Shown here in pieces: positions 1 through 11,817 of a DNA stretch of 64,000 bases. The translations under genes and the position numbers were made by a program. Numbering within the stretch: the first letter of the stretch is position 1; each line of letters opens with the position of its first letter. The notes beneath the pieces were generated by a model. That model made no database searches and was not told the origin of the DNA. It saw only the letters and a list, made by a program, of their open reading frames with translations. The stretch lies in the NCBI GenBank assembly GCA_028583605.1, contig CM053331.1, positions 14,492,857 to 14,556,856 on the forward strand, read 5' to 3'. The DNA is from Dastarcus helophoroides. Lineage: Eukaryota; Arthropoda; Insecta; Coleoptera; Bothrideridae.

Positions 1-605
1 AATAAATGTAAAATCTGATTACGTTATTATAGTATTTGTAATATTTTGTTAATTTAACCCAAATTTCATGTTTTTACTGAAAATAATAAAAAAGGTACAA
101 AGAGTCAAACTAACCCTCTTTTCTGTCATTTTTTTTTAGAAAAATTGAATTATCTTTAAAAATATCAAAGGTAGTAATAAATATGCATTCATAAACTCAC
201 CTTATTTTTTTTCGTTAGGTCCAAATAAAATATAAAATTTTAGGGTTACTATTTAAAATAAGAAAGTTGATGTCTACTTCCGGTATAACCGGTAGTGATG
301 GGAAGTTGGAAATATTTTTTCAGCTTGCTCTTATAATAAGTAGTACTCCATATAAAGGTAACCTGCCAACTAAAAAAGAACACCCGGTAGATTGGCCACC
401 TGGGAAACCCCAAGTGGTAGTTGGATTAATTAGGGTGACTTTGTTCATGAGCCGCAATGGTCACTTAAGAGACAAAGTGATTTTGAAAAGGGCAGTATGG
501 TAAAAAAAAAGCAAACCCATTTAAAGTTTATTACTTAAAAACAATTAGTTGAGACTACAACTCTAATTTGTAAAGAATTTTATCAAAATTTTATCAACCT
601 GAATT
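1..605. other. AT-rich sequence, no supported gene
   Basis: This stretch is AT-rich. An open frame at 267-503 (+) exists but has no recognisable domain and no splice context. I see no repeat termini here. Confidence 0.4.
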
Positions 606-997
606 TGGAGGAGCAATACAAAAGTGTTGCCTTGAGAGTAATAAAAAACTGCGGTGACAGTTTCCCTCAGAAAAAGACATGACCGATGTAGCAAAGCTTG
701 TAGAATGGGAAAATCACTTAGAGATTCATGAAGACAGCGGTTCTAATGATGACGAAATCTTAGATAATGTTCTGGAATCGATTAGGAATGACGTTAAACT
801 ACTTGAAACGTGAAGGTAAAACTTTTGTTGGTGGTAATGGTGCAAACTTAAACAATTACATTTTAGAAGAACCAAAGAAAATTGTGTCCCATAACGATAC
901 GTTGTTGTTAATTGACAAAATCGATGACGTAATTGGTTATTTTTCAAAAGTAGGTGAGGAATCAATAGGGAATAACTGTGAATTTAAAAAAATGTAA
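606..997 (+). pseudogene. Decayed coding-like remnant, family unknown
   Basis: Three short open stretches follow each other on the plus strand in shifting frames: about 606-682 (reads LEEQYKSVALRVIKN), 679-813 (begins MTDVAKLVEWENHLEIHEDS, acidic) and 767-997 (contains EEPKKIVSHNDTLLLIDKID). Their composition is more protein-like than the flanks, with many E/D/K/N residues and few homopolymers. The frame changes suggest an old frameshifted ORF. I do not recognise the family. It lies just left of the fold-back starting at 1,044 and could belong to an older transposon. The alternative is chance open frames in AT-rich DNA. Confidence 0.25.
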
Positions 998-1043
998 ACA
1001 ACTTTTGTTAAACATAAAACAATCTAAACTTGATGGTTCTATC

Positions 1044-2796
1044 CAAAATGACCGCTAGGTGGCGCAATACATAAAGTTAAATAGAAAATTAGGATTTTCT
1101 CAAAATTTCGTTTAATTAAGGTATATCGAAAATATGTGCATTGTAATCCTAGAGTAATTTTGACTTGTTTTTGTTTCCCACTTTTTGCTCTATCTGTAAA
1201 AATAAAGTGGTGGGGAGACGTTAAAAAAATTTTTTTTTAAATGCCATTTACTTTGGTTAGCCTTAATTAAATTTAATAAATTTAGTCTCTATAGAAAAAG
1301 TGTTATTTAGTCTATCGACGGCACTTTCATATATTTTTACTTTAAATTTATTGTCGCTGCTACTGCGCGTTATATAAAATGGTAACCAATTTCGCCGGTT
1401 TTCTAAGAAAAAATATATAAGTTATTAACATACCTTCAATGATCTAATAGTAGTAAAAGTAAATTATGTAAAAAATTAACCGAAGAAACAAATTCATTCT
1501 TAAAAAAGTAAAAGAAAGATAATGCATTATATTAAAAATGTTAAATTAATATCGTCCATTGATTCGACCCCTAGATGTTCAAACTGACTGCAATCCATCA
1601 TTTTTATGACGAATGAACAACACTGCAATTTCAACTTCTGCCATTGACCATTCTACCATTCTAAATAGTGTTTCTTATTCTTTCGATCATGTCGTTTCTT
1701 TTGATAGCTTGTTGGCAAAAACAAGGTCTTTTATTCTCCTGACAAATAAAAATCAAGGCAAGTCAGATCTGGACACCTTTGTGGCCAAGATAACTGACTT
1801 CTATTACCTATCCACCTGTCACGTGTGTCTGGTTTTAAACGGTGGTTTAGCATATACACAAGTCATTAGCTATTGTTCTACTACTTAAATGAGGATTAAA
1901 TTTCACATACTCTAAAACATTTATAATATTTTGCTCGATGCGACCTCACATTATCTTCTAAACATAAGGACAGGCACATTTTCTGTGGTGCGTATACAAT
2001 GTATCGGCCGGAGGAAAACTCTCACTTTGACTACGTTTTTCGGGATACTGCAGACGTAGATTTAGCAGCATCAGTTACATTTTTATCCATTCGAAATAAA
2101 TGGTTAACATGTCAAATGCTTCTTCATTGGTATAAATCTTTTTAATTTTATAAAGGAATATAAAAGCGGAAATACCAATTAAGTTAGAAGAGCAGGTAGT
2201 AAACACAGTTGCAACCTTAAAGATTTTTATATTTTATTTCATTTTCACAGCGAACTTTTTTTAAGGGCCACTTTACCATTTTGTAGGCAAACTAGCTGAT
2301 AATCCATAACTTTAACTTTGTTTGCCAATATCTTTGGTTGTACAAAAGATATCGACTTGCGATTTTCACTTGTACTTAGATCTTTTAATTCTCTATTTTA
2401 ACATTTTAACATTAAAATATCATTCTATCTAATTGTTTTTAGAAAAACGGCAAAGTTTGTTACCATTTTATATAACGCGCTGTAGCAGTGAAAATAATTT
2501 ATAAAAAACATATGAAAATGCTATCCATAGACTAAATAACACTCTTTCTGAAGAGACTAAATTTGTTAAATTTCATTTAGGCTTACTGAAGTAAATTGCA
2601 TTTAAAAATTTTTTTTCGACGTTTCCCCACCACTTTATTTTTATGGATATAACAAAAAGTGTAAAACAAAAAAGAGTTAAAATTACTCTAGGATTACAAT
2701 GCATGTTTTTTTAATATACCCTAATTTAGCAAAATTTTGAGAAAATCCTAATTTTTTGTTCACTCCTATATATTAGGCCACCTAGCGGTCATTTTA
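1044..2796. repeat. Fold-back element with about 370-bp inverted arms
   Basis: The left end reads AAAATGACCGCTAGGTGGC (about 1,045-1,063). Its reverse complement closes the element at about 2,777-2,796. Similarity between the arms continues inward for about 370 bp: both carry the AAGTGGTGGGGA/TCCCCACCACTT block, the CTAGAGTAAT block and the TATATAAAATGGTAAC block near 1,370 and 2,460. The central 1 kb (1,440-2,430) is not inverted and encodes no recognised protein; an open frame at 1,613-1,888 has no known motif. This is a non-autonomous DNA transposon of fold-back type. Arm divergence by eye is moderate, so the insertion is old. Confidence 0.7.
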
Positions 2797-5077
2797 TAGC
2801 TTATAAAATATTTTCCAGCAATTTTTCAGGGCCCTTTTTCTTACTGAAAATTTTTCCCAAAACTGGGAAGTGATTTATTGCTGAGATATAGCCGGCGTCC
2901 TTTCTTAGTTGACCATCCGGTACATATTTGCAATATAATATTGCATATATTTGCAGTATGTACCCATACATATACATATATATGTGTATGTAGTAGACTT
3001 TTGTTAAATAAATAGTTTCAATTTTGATTTTCTTGCTTCATTGGCCACCTGTCAAAATGGCAGCCGTATGTGCTTAATGTGTACGGGTTTCCCTGTATAA
3101 AGCTGGAAAAGTTTTCTATCTTAGAACTGCAAAATAATAAATGGAAAACTAAATTTACGAATAAATAAGGGGACGAATGGAAAAAAATCATACATCTTAA
3201 TTTACGTCTAGTAACTTCAGCATCTCTGTATTATTTTTATTGTAATATCATTTAATTATTTGGTTTGCTAACAATCACTTAAAGTTACCTTGTATGGATA
3301 AAAACTGTAGTAAAGTTTTGAATTAAATAATAATCTTGTTCCACTGCCTAGGGTTATTATTTTACAAATACACAAGTGCTCTAATTATTTTCCTTATTTA
3401 CAAAGTAATTTTAAAACAAATTATTACCTACAACACGTAAATAAACATGCAATGACATTTATTATTTCCTAGTAAACATCGATTGTTTGACATACCTGAA
3501 AGGACAAAAAAAAGGGAACTATTAATAAAACAATAATTCAATATTATGTATAACTTCAAAGTTCGTTTTCCCTAAATTCAAATTAATGCGTCAAAGAGTA
3601 AATCCTTCCTAAAACTGGTACATACATCATGTAAGAAATGTATTTATAAGGACCTCAATGGATAAACATCGCTATTCTATAAAATTGTGTTGATGCTGTT
3701 TCATCAAATAATATAACTATTGCCAAAATTTAAATTACATTTTAACCATTACGAAGGCGCCTAAATTCGAAATGATGAAAAGTTGTAAATACACGATCAT
3801 AGCTAAGCAAATCGACCAATTGCGACATCTGTATGTTGCCTGGTTCTGTAGTCCAGGGGCAAGTCCACGGTATCGGGAGAACTTAAAAACACCAACATTG
3901 CCGAAGTTTAAATTCTAAAAAAGGAAAATTTAAAATTGATTCAATTTAAGGAAATTATAAAAAACCATTCAAACGTATATGTGTTTGCATACTGCTGAAC
4001 ATCAAAGTTTATCAAATAAATAAAAACTGATTATGGTATTTAACTTTTTGACTGAAGTGCATCTTGGACCTGACAAACTGACGTAATTTGAAACTAAATA
4101 GATTTCTTTAACTCCCACTTTTCTGAAGTTAGGTAAATCAATAATTAAAGAAAACTTTCCAAGTATAAGAAATGATAAATTACGAATAAATTAAAATAAG
4201 TAAATGGTTACAGAATGCTAATTTTCTTATAGCAAAATGCACAAATTTCAGATTTCAGGTTTCATACTCTATACTTTATAAGCATGTAGGAATGCCGCCG
4301 CCTAACTTATTCGATGTAATGAATAGATGCCACAAGGCGATCAATTATGAATTTAACTCCAGTACCCTATTGCAAGCGCTTGGTGGATTTTCTCACGACG
4401 TTGCCACTTAACCATTTACACAATCACTCATTTGTGGGAATTAACTTTTGTTGTGTGCATCGGGCGAAAATATTGTTACTTCCGCTTTTTAATGGAATCG
4501 GGGAGCTCGGACGAAAAGCTCGTTTGCCGTAAAGTTATTTAGAAAGTATTGCAATCGTAAAGAATTTAACTTTTAGACGGAACTTTACGGAAAATAACTT
4601 TGCACGTTAATGTAAAACCGTGGATGTCTAAATTGAAGGTTCTTGTTCAAGTTTTTGAGCAGGGAATGCTACCTTTGCAATAGAATATTTATTTATCTTT
4701 TGGTTTAAAAGTTACATATTGTGTTGGGTAACGATTAGGCGACTGGAGGTCTCACATTATGAAGTGCGTCGATTTATTTTATTTGGAGACATAATGTTTT
4801 ATCGTTGATTATTGTCAAATAACGGTCCTTGAAAAACCTTTTGAGCCCCTTTGATGATTTAAATTATACCAATTAACAGTGGTTTTTTAAAAATATTAAA
4901 AGTCTTAGATTTGTACAAAAAATTCTCAAACCAGAATTTAAAAAATACAGCAAATATTTTAGAAACCTGTATGTTTCGATTTTAATGTCGACATTTCAAC
5001 AGAAAATCATATCAAAATTTAACGAAAAATCTGCGACTAAACTGAAAATTCAAAGAAAAATATAGCAAAGCAAATTT
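2797..5077. other. AT-rich sequence, nothing recognised
   Basis: No transposon termini or coding motifs were found. A less AT-rich patch at 4,340-4,530 contains a 61-codon open frame without recognisable features. Confidence 0.4.
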
Positions 5078-5425
5078 TATTGATTTTCCGACCGGAAAAT
5101 TAGTTTTTCTGAAAAGCAAGCCTCAGATTCTTGATCAGTGACCCAAAAAAACCCCTGAGACACAATTTTGAAAAAAAAGGTTCATAATATTACATCAAAA
5201 CCCTAACAAGCTCACTAGGATATTAACAAATTTTCATGATTTTCCGACCGGAAAATAGGTTTTTTGGAAAAACAGATCTCTAGTTCTTAATCAGCGATCC
5301 CAAAAACCCCTAGGACACAGTTTCAAGTAAAAATTTTACTACATATAAGCAATAAGTTTTCCAGGAAAAGCAACCTACGATTTGTAATCAGCGACCCAAA
5401 TAACCTTCTAGGATGCATTTCCGAG
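5078..5425. repeat. Degenerate tandem repeat, about three units
   Basis: A unit containing GATTTTCCGACCGGAAAA, then an AAAAGCA stretch, then AATCAGCGACCC and CCCCTAGGACACA recurs at about 5,082, 5,238 and (5'-truncated) 5,357. Matching points are about 150 bp and then about 96 bp apart, so the units are unequal and diverged. This looks like a short satellite relic. Confidence 0.55.
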
Positions 5426-5559
5426 GCAATTTGCCTTAATTTTCCCGACTTAACACTTTAGGAATTTCTTAGCGAAGCACCTCATTGATTCCAAGATTAA
5501 GGGTAAAAGAGGCAGTGAAAGATCTTTGGTGGAACGGACTGGTTCTTGGTTATCTTTAA

Positions 5560-5700
5560 AAATTGAAATACAGATATGCAGTATCTCTCTAAAGATGATT
5601 GCTTGGCTATCGAAATGCGTTAGAGCAAACTCTGTTGTGTTTTTTAATCTTTCTTGGTTTCAGGGGACAAGATTTGTATTTCAATAATGATCTTTGGGTC
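5560..5700 (+). repeat. Dispersed repeat, copy 1
   Basis: Positions about 5,590-5,697 closely match 9,405-9,505: the blocks CTCTAAAGATGATTGCTTGG, CTCTGTTGTGTTTTTT and CAGGGGACAAGATTTGTATT appear in the same order. Just upstream, GAACGGACTGGTTCTTGG at about 5,533 is the inverted counterpart of a block at 9,518-9,535 in copy 2, so the family has inverted arms. Confidence 0.6.
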
Positions 5701-6765
5701 ATCGAATGCAAAAAGAATTTGGAAACCTAACTTCCTATATTATTTTTATCTATTACATAGATTATTGCCTGGAATAACAAGTTTATCGAAAATGAAAAAA
5801 AACCTGCTATATCGGTATTCAGATGTTTCAGTTTGGTTTTGTTCGATAAATAGTAAAAACTGACTTGTTTAATATAATTTTTTTATATGTTAAATGTTGT
5901 TGACCATCGAAACAAGAACAGATTCAGAAGAAGAGAAAATATAATATGTACTAAAATATTGAATATTTCCGAGAAAGTTACAATGAAAAAAATTTATTCT
6001 TACTAATTTACAATAAAAACTTTACCAAATATAATAACGAATCTATTCTTTGACGTTTTTTAACACAATTTTCGAAAACAAAACATCGAGTTTATGTTAA
6101 TTATGTAAAAAAAATGTTTAAACTGCATATTATCTGCATGGCTTCTTAAACATGAAACGAGAATTGTGGAGAAAACACTGATTCGTGTAAATACAAGAGA
6201 AGTTGCTCAAAAAAATCTGTTGCTTATAAAATAGTGAATAATTTAAGATCCAGATCGTTTTAATCCGACGGGTGGTTGCCGAGATCTCGACGATTAACTT
6301 AGGAGCGTCTGACACGCTGACACCTGCCTCCCTCTCCGAGTTACCGACCACTTTCAAAAGAGAAACCGAGGTCCTCCATTTTTGCATACTTGAGTCAGAT
6401 TCGCCCCTGGTCTAATAATAAAATATTTATTAGTGTGTAACTACAACTAAAAATGACAGTACTAAGATATTGAACATTAGGTGGAATAAATAAAAAGAAT
6501 ATGTAGTTCATGTGCAAGTGATTTCATTATCAAAAATTATTAAATCCGTCTTCACGTAACCAAAAGAATCCAAATTACAAATATAAAAAGGTATGTCAGT
6601 TTGACAGCATTAATTTTAAAATATTTTAAATATTCTGACTTGTTTATTAGTGTAGGTTCAAACTACTCTACAATAGATACTGTTATTTCCTAGCGTTAAA
6701 TTTTCACTGCTGTCAGCAGCCTCCAAGAATGCATAGATATTCTTTAAATATCCAGGTTTGCAAGT
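5701..6765. other. AT-rich sequence with a GC-richer patch
   Basis: The patch at about 6,240-6,410 is richer in GC, with GCCGAGATCTCGAC and CTGACACGCTGACAC. An 85-codon minus-strand open frame covers it, but I recognise no domain. It resembles the ends of DNA transposons, without a visible partner. Confidence 0.3.
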
Positions 6766-7400
6766 AAGTTCGAATATATAATTAAAATTTTAGAAAATAT
6801 CAAACTTAAAACGACTAAAAATTTCTAAAATTAAATTTTCTGAAAATTTTAGAAAAAACTGTAAAAATTTTAGGCTTAACGTAGAATTTAAAGAAAAGTT
6901 TGAATTTAAAGAAAAATTTAAACTTTATAAAAAACGATGTTGCCAATTTAGAAAAAAATACTGAAAGGTTGAAATATTCACTTTACGCTTGAAATCTTTG
7001 AAAAAATGTTGAAATTCGGTTAAAGTAGGATTATTTAAAAGTAAAATAAACTGAAAACTAGAAAAACATTCGACTTCTACTTCAAACTGGAAGCTTTGTC
7101 AAAAAATTAGAAATGTTAAAGTTGTAATAAAATTCTGATATCAAATCATGTTATTTAAAAAGAGTTTACATTTTGAGTTTATAGTCGAAATGTCATAAAA
7201 AATGTAAAAATTGTTACTTTCAATTCAAAATTTCTAAAAATTTAAAATTTTAATTTAATTAATAGTTGAGAAAAAATCACAAACGAACATAAAATTTCTC
7301 AAAATTTTAAGTTTCTAGTTAAAATGGATAAATAGTGGCAAAAATTTTATATTTATATTCACAATTAGGAAAAAAGAAAATTGATTAAAAAGTATCTAAT
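6766..7400. repeat. Degenerate A/T-rich short-period sequence
   Basis: Short variants of AAATTTTAGAAAAAA and TTTGAAATTT alternate at roughly 25-35 bp without exact repetition. It resembles the larger arrays at 49.9-52.4 kb and 55.7-57.7 kb. Confidence 0.45.
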
Positions 7401-9345
7401 ACAACGCCGCCTAATAAGTTAAAATTGCTTTAATGAAAAGCTAATAGTTCCTAAAAAATTCGAATTATAATTTTAAAAACTATAAATTCGGTTCTGAAAG
7501 TATTCAGTCCTTCAGAAATATTTAAAATAATACCTCCATTTTCAAAAATCCCATATTCTTGTTTCTGTCCTAGGGATAAGCAAAATACTGAAAGAATATT
7601 ATAAAATCTGGACAATACCACCAAAATTGGGACAACTAAATATAGTAAAGGTCGCATACACTTAAAAACGTATTACAAAGTTGTTTTTTTGGCCAAAGAA
7701 ATCGCTTTATATGAAATTTATTTTGACAGTCAATTTGGAGAAAAAAATCTGGAGAAGCATCATATTTGAAACGGCAAACACTGTGAAGGTTGAGCTACAA
7801 CATTAACCTTTTTGAATTGTCAAAGTAGCAGTTAACTTCACAAAAATAATGTTATATCCAACTAATTTGATATAAAAAACATATTTGAAATGAAGTTTAA
7901 TTCACTTTCCACTTTTGCCTAGTATACGAAAAATGTGAAAACCTTAAGCACAAAACGGACATTTGTAATTGTTAAATAAAAAAATAATTTTTTGAATATG
8001 TAGAAGTAGGTAAGGATGATTAAGCAAATGAAATATAGTTACCTTTACGGATGTGAAAAAAATACAAGTTTAACTTTTTTTATTTATTTATTTTACTTAA
8101 ACTGTTAGTAAAGCATGTTACATCGCAAAGCCGCAAAAATAATGCTTCATAAGAGAAGCTACCAAAGTATTTAAAGGCATTAGTAAGTTTAACAGTATTC
8201 CATAGCAATGAAAACGTTTCAGAGTTACGTACTATGTACTCTTGGGCTGCGGATTAATGTATGTAATTAGAGGTTTTCCAGTAATAACTCCAAAGTTTTG
8301 TGCACCAAATAAACCGAGTAGAGGCAGTTTCGTTAGCATTTTATTTTAAATATCTAGTTTCGACGTACTTAAAAATTTAAATTCTTTGTGTAATTTTCTA
8401 CAGCAAACCTTAATCCTATCGGATAGAGAGTATATGCATTATAGGTCAAATAGGGTTCAAATTATAAAATCAATTTTAAACCGATATACAGGAACAATTA
8501 AAGAAATTTAAATTTTTAAAATATATGCACTTCTTCCTTGAATTGATTGGATGGGTGGGACTTTATTAAAGAACCATTAAAAGTCCTCAACGCTTCGTCC
8601 ATCATAATAACTTTAAAAAACAAAGAAAAGGGCAAGAAAATACTGATAAGTCAGTGTGTCAACAATACCAAAGGCAAAACTTCCGAAATAAAAACTAGTA
8701 CAAAAGACATAATTGTCAAGACAGAAAAGCATTGTAACCGATTATGAGTTATCTTTCTTCATTAAGAGTTTTGTATTTAAGATTAAGGTGTACAATAGAT
8801 TAGTTTGATATTTGTTCCACCGATTAAATGGTTGTTAAAATGTTGGGAAAAAGATTAAATATTTTAAGCTTAAGTTAAAAAGTTTTAGTCAAATATTACA
8901 AAACTAGCTCGAAATGTAAAGAAAAAAGTTATTTTCCTAGGAAACTTTGAAATTAATAAAATATTATCAATTTTTCCCAGGAATTTAAGCTTTTATTAAA
9001 ATTTTAAATGTTCGAATGTTTGCGCAGAAATTTAAACTACAGTACACTTGGAAAAGCAGAAAATTTTGATTAAAATTAAAATAGGATATTTTATTTTGAC
9101 CAGAAATTTAGAAATATCCCAAAAATTTTTAATCATATTTTTTTCAGATTTATATTGCTTGAAGCCGTAATTTTGGAAAAATAGTAACAACTTAAAAAAA
9201 ATGTGAATTTTTCTTTTCAAGGGCTTCAGATTTCTAGAGTCAAAATTTGAAACAGTTTTGTTGGCGGATTTAATTTTTTTTAGGATATTTCCTCAGAATT
9301 TCTAATATAGACTTGCATTTTTCCAATAAAGACGCAACAAATGCT
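7401..9345. other. AT-rich sequence, nothing recognised
   Basis: Only short open frames without known motifs occur here (for example 8,547-8,747, lysine-rich). No transposon termini were found. Confidence 0.4.
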
Positions 9346-9505
9346 GCTCTAACGAGTTTCAATAGCCAAGCTATCACCTTTAGAGAGATGCTCTCTGAAG
9401 AGATACTCTAAAGATGATAGCTTGGCTATTGAAGCGCGCTAGAGCAAGCTCTGTTGTGTTTTTTTAATCTTTTTTGCTTTCAGGGGACAAGATTTGTATT
9501 TTAAT
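9346..9505. repeat. Dispersed repeat, copy 2, with a 45-bp-arm hairpin
   Basis: GCTCTAACGAGTTTCAATAG at 9,346 pairs with the right arm ending AGAGC at 9,445. The arms share GCCAAGCTATCA/TGATAGCTTGGC. The right arm and the next 60 bp repeat the sequence at 5,590-5,697. Confidence 0.6.
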
Positions 9506-9561
9506 TTTTAAAGATAACCAAGGACCAGTCCGTACCACCAAAAAAAAAAAAAAAATTGGAT

Positions 9562-10333
9562 TCTCAATTCAAAATATGATAACGAAGGCTTCCGTAGCCA
9601 GAGTCAGTACAGGATATACTTCTTCCGAGATTGGACCGTACCAAAAGAGAAACGGTCGCGTTTCTTATTTCGTTTATCGAAAACCCACCCATACTAATCG
9701 TTATTTGCATGCAGAGTCGCATCATCAGCCTTACCAAAAAGCACCAAAGATGTCTTAGGTCTGGTTTATTTTCGCAGTCAGCCATTGCGGAATATCGACA
9801 TGAGACCGGACATAAGATTCTTTTTGATAATATTTCAATTATATCCAATATTTCCAATTACTATAATAGGAAGATACACGAGGCCATTGAAATTCAAAAA
9901 TTTCCCAAAAACATCAACAGAGACGACGGTTACATGCTTTTCTCCATCTGGAAACCAACCATCGGAAATCTTCGGGAGTGATCGCGCAGGCGAATGGTAT
10001 ATAAAGTTTCCCTTCCCCTCTTTCCTTTCTGAAGAGTTTCGCCACTGGTATGGTGGACATACTGGGTTACCGTGCTCTTCTATTTATACTTTCTTATCCT
10101 TTGTACAAATTTTCAATTCAGAAGAGTTTCGCCTGTGGTATGGTGGACATACTGAGCTACCGTGCACTGATGTTTTGAAATTGGCCCTTTCATTTTTGCA
10201 TATTCCCTTATATTTCTCTTTTTATTTATTTATTTTTTTTGTTCCTGAAGAAACGTCGAAAGGTCGAACACTTTTAGTAGTTCTCTGACACGGTCCAATC
10301 CCGGAAGAAGTATATCATGTTCCTAATTCAAAA
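9562..10333 (+). mobile_element. Internally deleted Penelope-like element copy
   Basis: The left end (9,577-9,640) is the reverse complement of the extreme right end of the larger copy at 25.2 kb. It jumps straight to the post-RT part of the ORF (reads VYRKPTHTNRYLHAESHH), then jumps again to the GIY-YIG region (RCLRSGLFSQSAIAEYRHET) and continues to the right terminal repeat ending near 10,318. At least two internal deletions remove the RT core and half of the GIY-YIG domain. Flanking TTCTCAATTCAAAA (about 9,561) and TTCCTAATTCAAAA (about 10,320) look like a diverged target-site duplication. Confidence 0.8.
9631..9981 (+). pseudogene. Penelope-like ORF fragment (post-RT and GIY-YIG tail)
   Basis: This open frame of about 116 codons keeps the C-terminal part of the Penelope-like protein. 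It reads through YYNRKIHEAIEIQKF and ends NLRE then stop. In the 24.7-kb copy the same place carries an extra T that breaks the frame, so the short copy preserves the ancestral C-terminus. The upstream VYRKPTHTNRYLHAE part lies in another frame. It lacks RT and the GIY-YIG catalytic half, so it cannot be autonomous. Confidence 0.7.
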
Positions 10334-11110
10334 ACTTGATATTATTTTCTCAAAATGTTTTTTAACTTTATGAGCTCCGAATTTAGATTTTTTTCTAAAA
10401 ACTTCAGCTCCTGCTTTAGGAAATTAAACTCTTAAGAAAATTTGTCAGATTTCTCTAAAAATATGAAAATTCAAATTTAATATCAAAATGTCCAAATAAA
10501 AACAGAAATCGAATTTTTAAGAAATTTTTCATTGTACAAATTACCAGTTTTTTTTTAAATGTTGAGTTTCTTTCCAAAACTGAATTTAATCCTGCAATTT
10601 TTAATTATTTTTTCCAAAATTTTTTCTTTAACTTTTGATTTGATTTACCAAAATTTTGAATTGACATTTCTGGAAATTTCGTTTTGATCCCGTTTTTTAA
10701 ATAACTTTCAACGTTTTTCTATTTTGGTAGTGTTTAAATTGACATTTCTAACCCTTTGTGGAATTTGTCAAATACTATTAAACTTTATTAATGAAACAAC
10801 AACAGATATTAACATCGGATATAAAAAATTTCGCAATGTTAATATCTGTTGTTGTTTTCATCATTAATAAAGTTTTATCGTGTTTAAATTTTCAACTCGA
10901 AATTCTCATTATTCCGCCTGTTTTTCTAAGTTTCGACTTTTTCTGAAATTTTTTACATCAAACTTTGAAATTACGTCTTTTTAAAATATGCATTTTAAAA
11001 TCGAAATTTCGTGTTAGAACTTTTAATTAGTTTATATTTTAGAGGTTTTCTTTCCGAAATTTGATTTTTTCCCTAAAACTCCGATTTTAATCTTGTTTCG
11101 ACCGAAAACG
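10334..11110. repeat. Degenerate short-period A/T-rich sequence
   Basis: Blocks such as AAATTTTGAATTGACATTTC and TTTTTCCAAAATTTTT recur loosely. The plus strand is T-rich, opposite in bias to 49.9-52.4 kb. A discrete hairpin sits inside at 10,779-10,875. Confidence 0.45.
10779..10875. repeat. Near-perfect hairpin with about 36-bp arms
   Basis: AAACTTTATTAATGAAACAA at 10,780 begins an arm ending AGATATTAACAT at 10,815. The right arm starts AATGTTAATATCTG at about 10,835 and ends AATAAAGTTT at 10,874. The arms match perfectly apart from a 4-nt insertion on the right, with a loop of about 20 nt. It could be a tiny MITE or a transcribed hairpin. Confidence 0.75.
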
Positions 11111-11817
11111 AAACTAATCCTTCGATTGATCCTCGGTTATGTTGTAAACATTAATTCTTTCGTAGAAAGTTGTTTTAAAAGACAGCAAAATGCTAGTGAA
11201 CTGGCGAAATTGATTAATTTGAGTAGGTAACGATTTTGTAAATTATTTAACAGTAAAATATGACTGCAGGGCTTTGAGTTCAATATTTTTGCCGATATTA
11301 ATTCTAGTCCAGAAGATCTGAGCTTTTGGTCACATATTTTGTGGATAAAAAGAAGGCTCAAATGCTGTGCAGTTTGTTAAATAATGAAATAATTATATAT
11401 GTATATTTTATATATTTACAAATCTCTTTTCGAGCTATACAAAAGATACAATAATAAGGAAGACGGGTACGATATCGATTAAATGAACTATATTTCTGTT
11501 TCGATATTAGGTCGCTAACAATAAATCATGTATTTACTTAAATTTATTATTCAACTTCAATCATGTCTGCGACTGGGGTCGCATTTGCGTCCCTTTCAGT
11601 GACCGTGGCATTCAGTTGCTTCGTTGCTTCAATCTAAAAAATCTAAAAAGCTGCTAACCCATTTTCTTTTTCTAATTTGAAATACAAAAGATTTTTTTTG
11701 CTAAAAATGTTCTCCTTCTACTCGCAGTGCAAAGCCTAAATAGGGTTATTCTTTGCTCATGGGTTGTACCTAAAAAAGGATTGGATTTTAAAGAATCAAG
11801 TGCATATATCAATCATA
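11111..11817. other. AT-rich sequence, nothing recognised
   Basis: No coding motif or paired termini were found; the 74-codon minus-strand frame at 11,137-11,361 has no known motif. Confidence 0.4.

Noticed and set aside
5078..5425. CRISPR-like or regular satellite array
   Set aside because: Only about three diverged units with unequal spacing and no unique spacers; the organism is a eukaryote.
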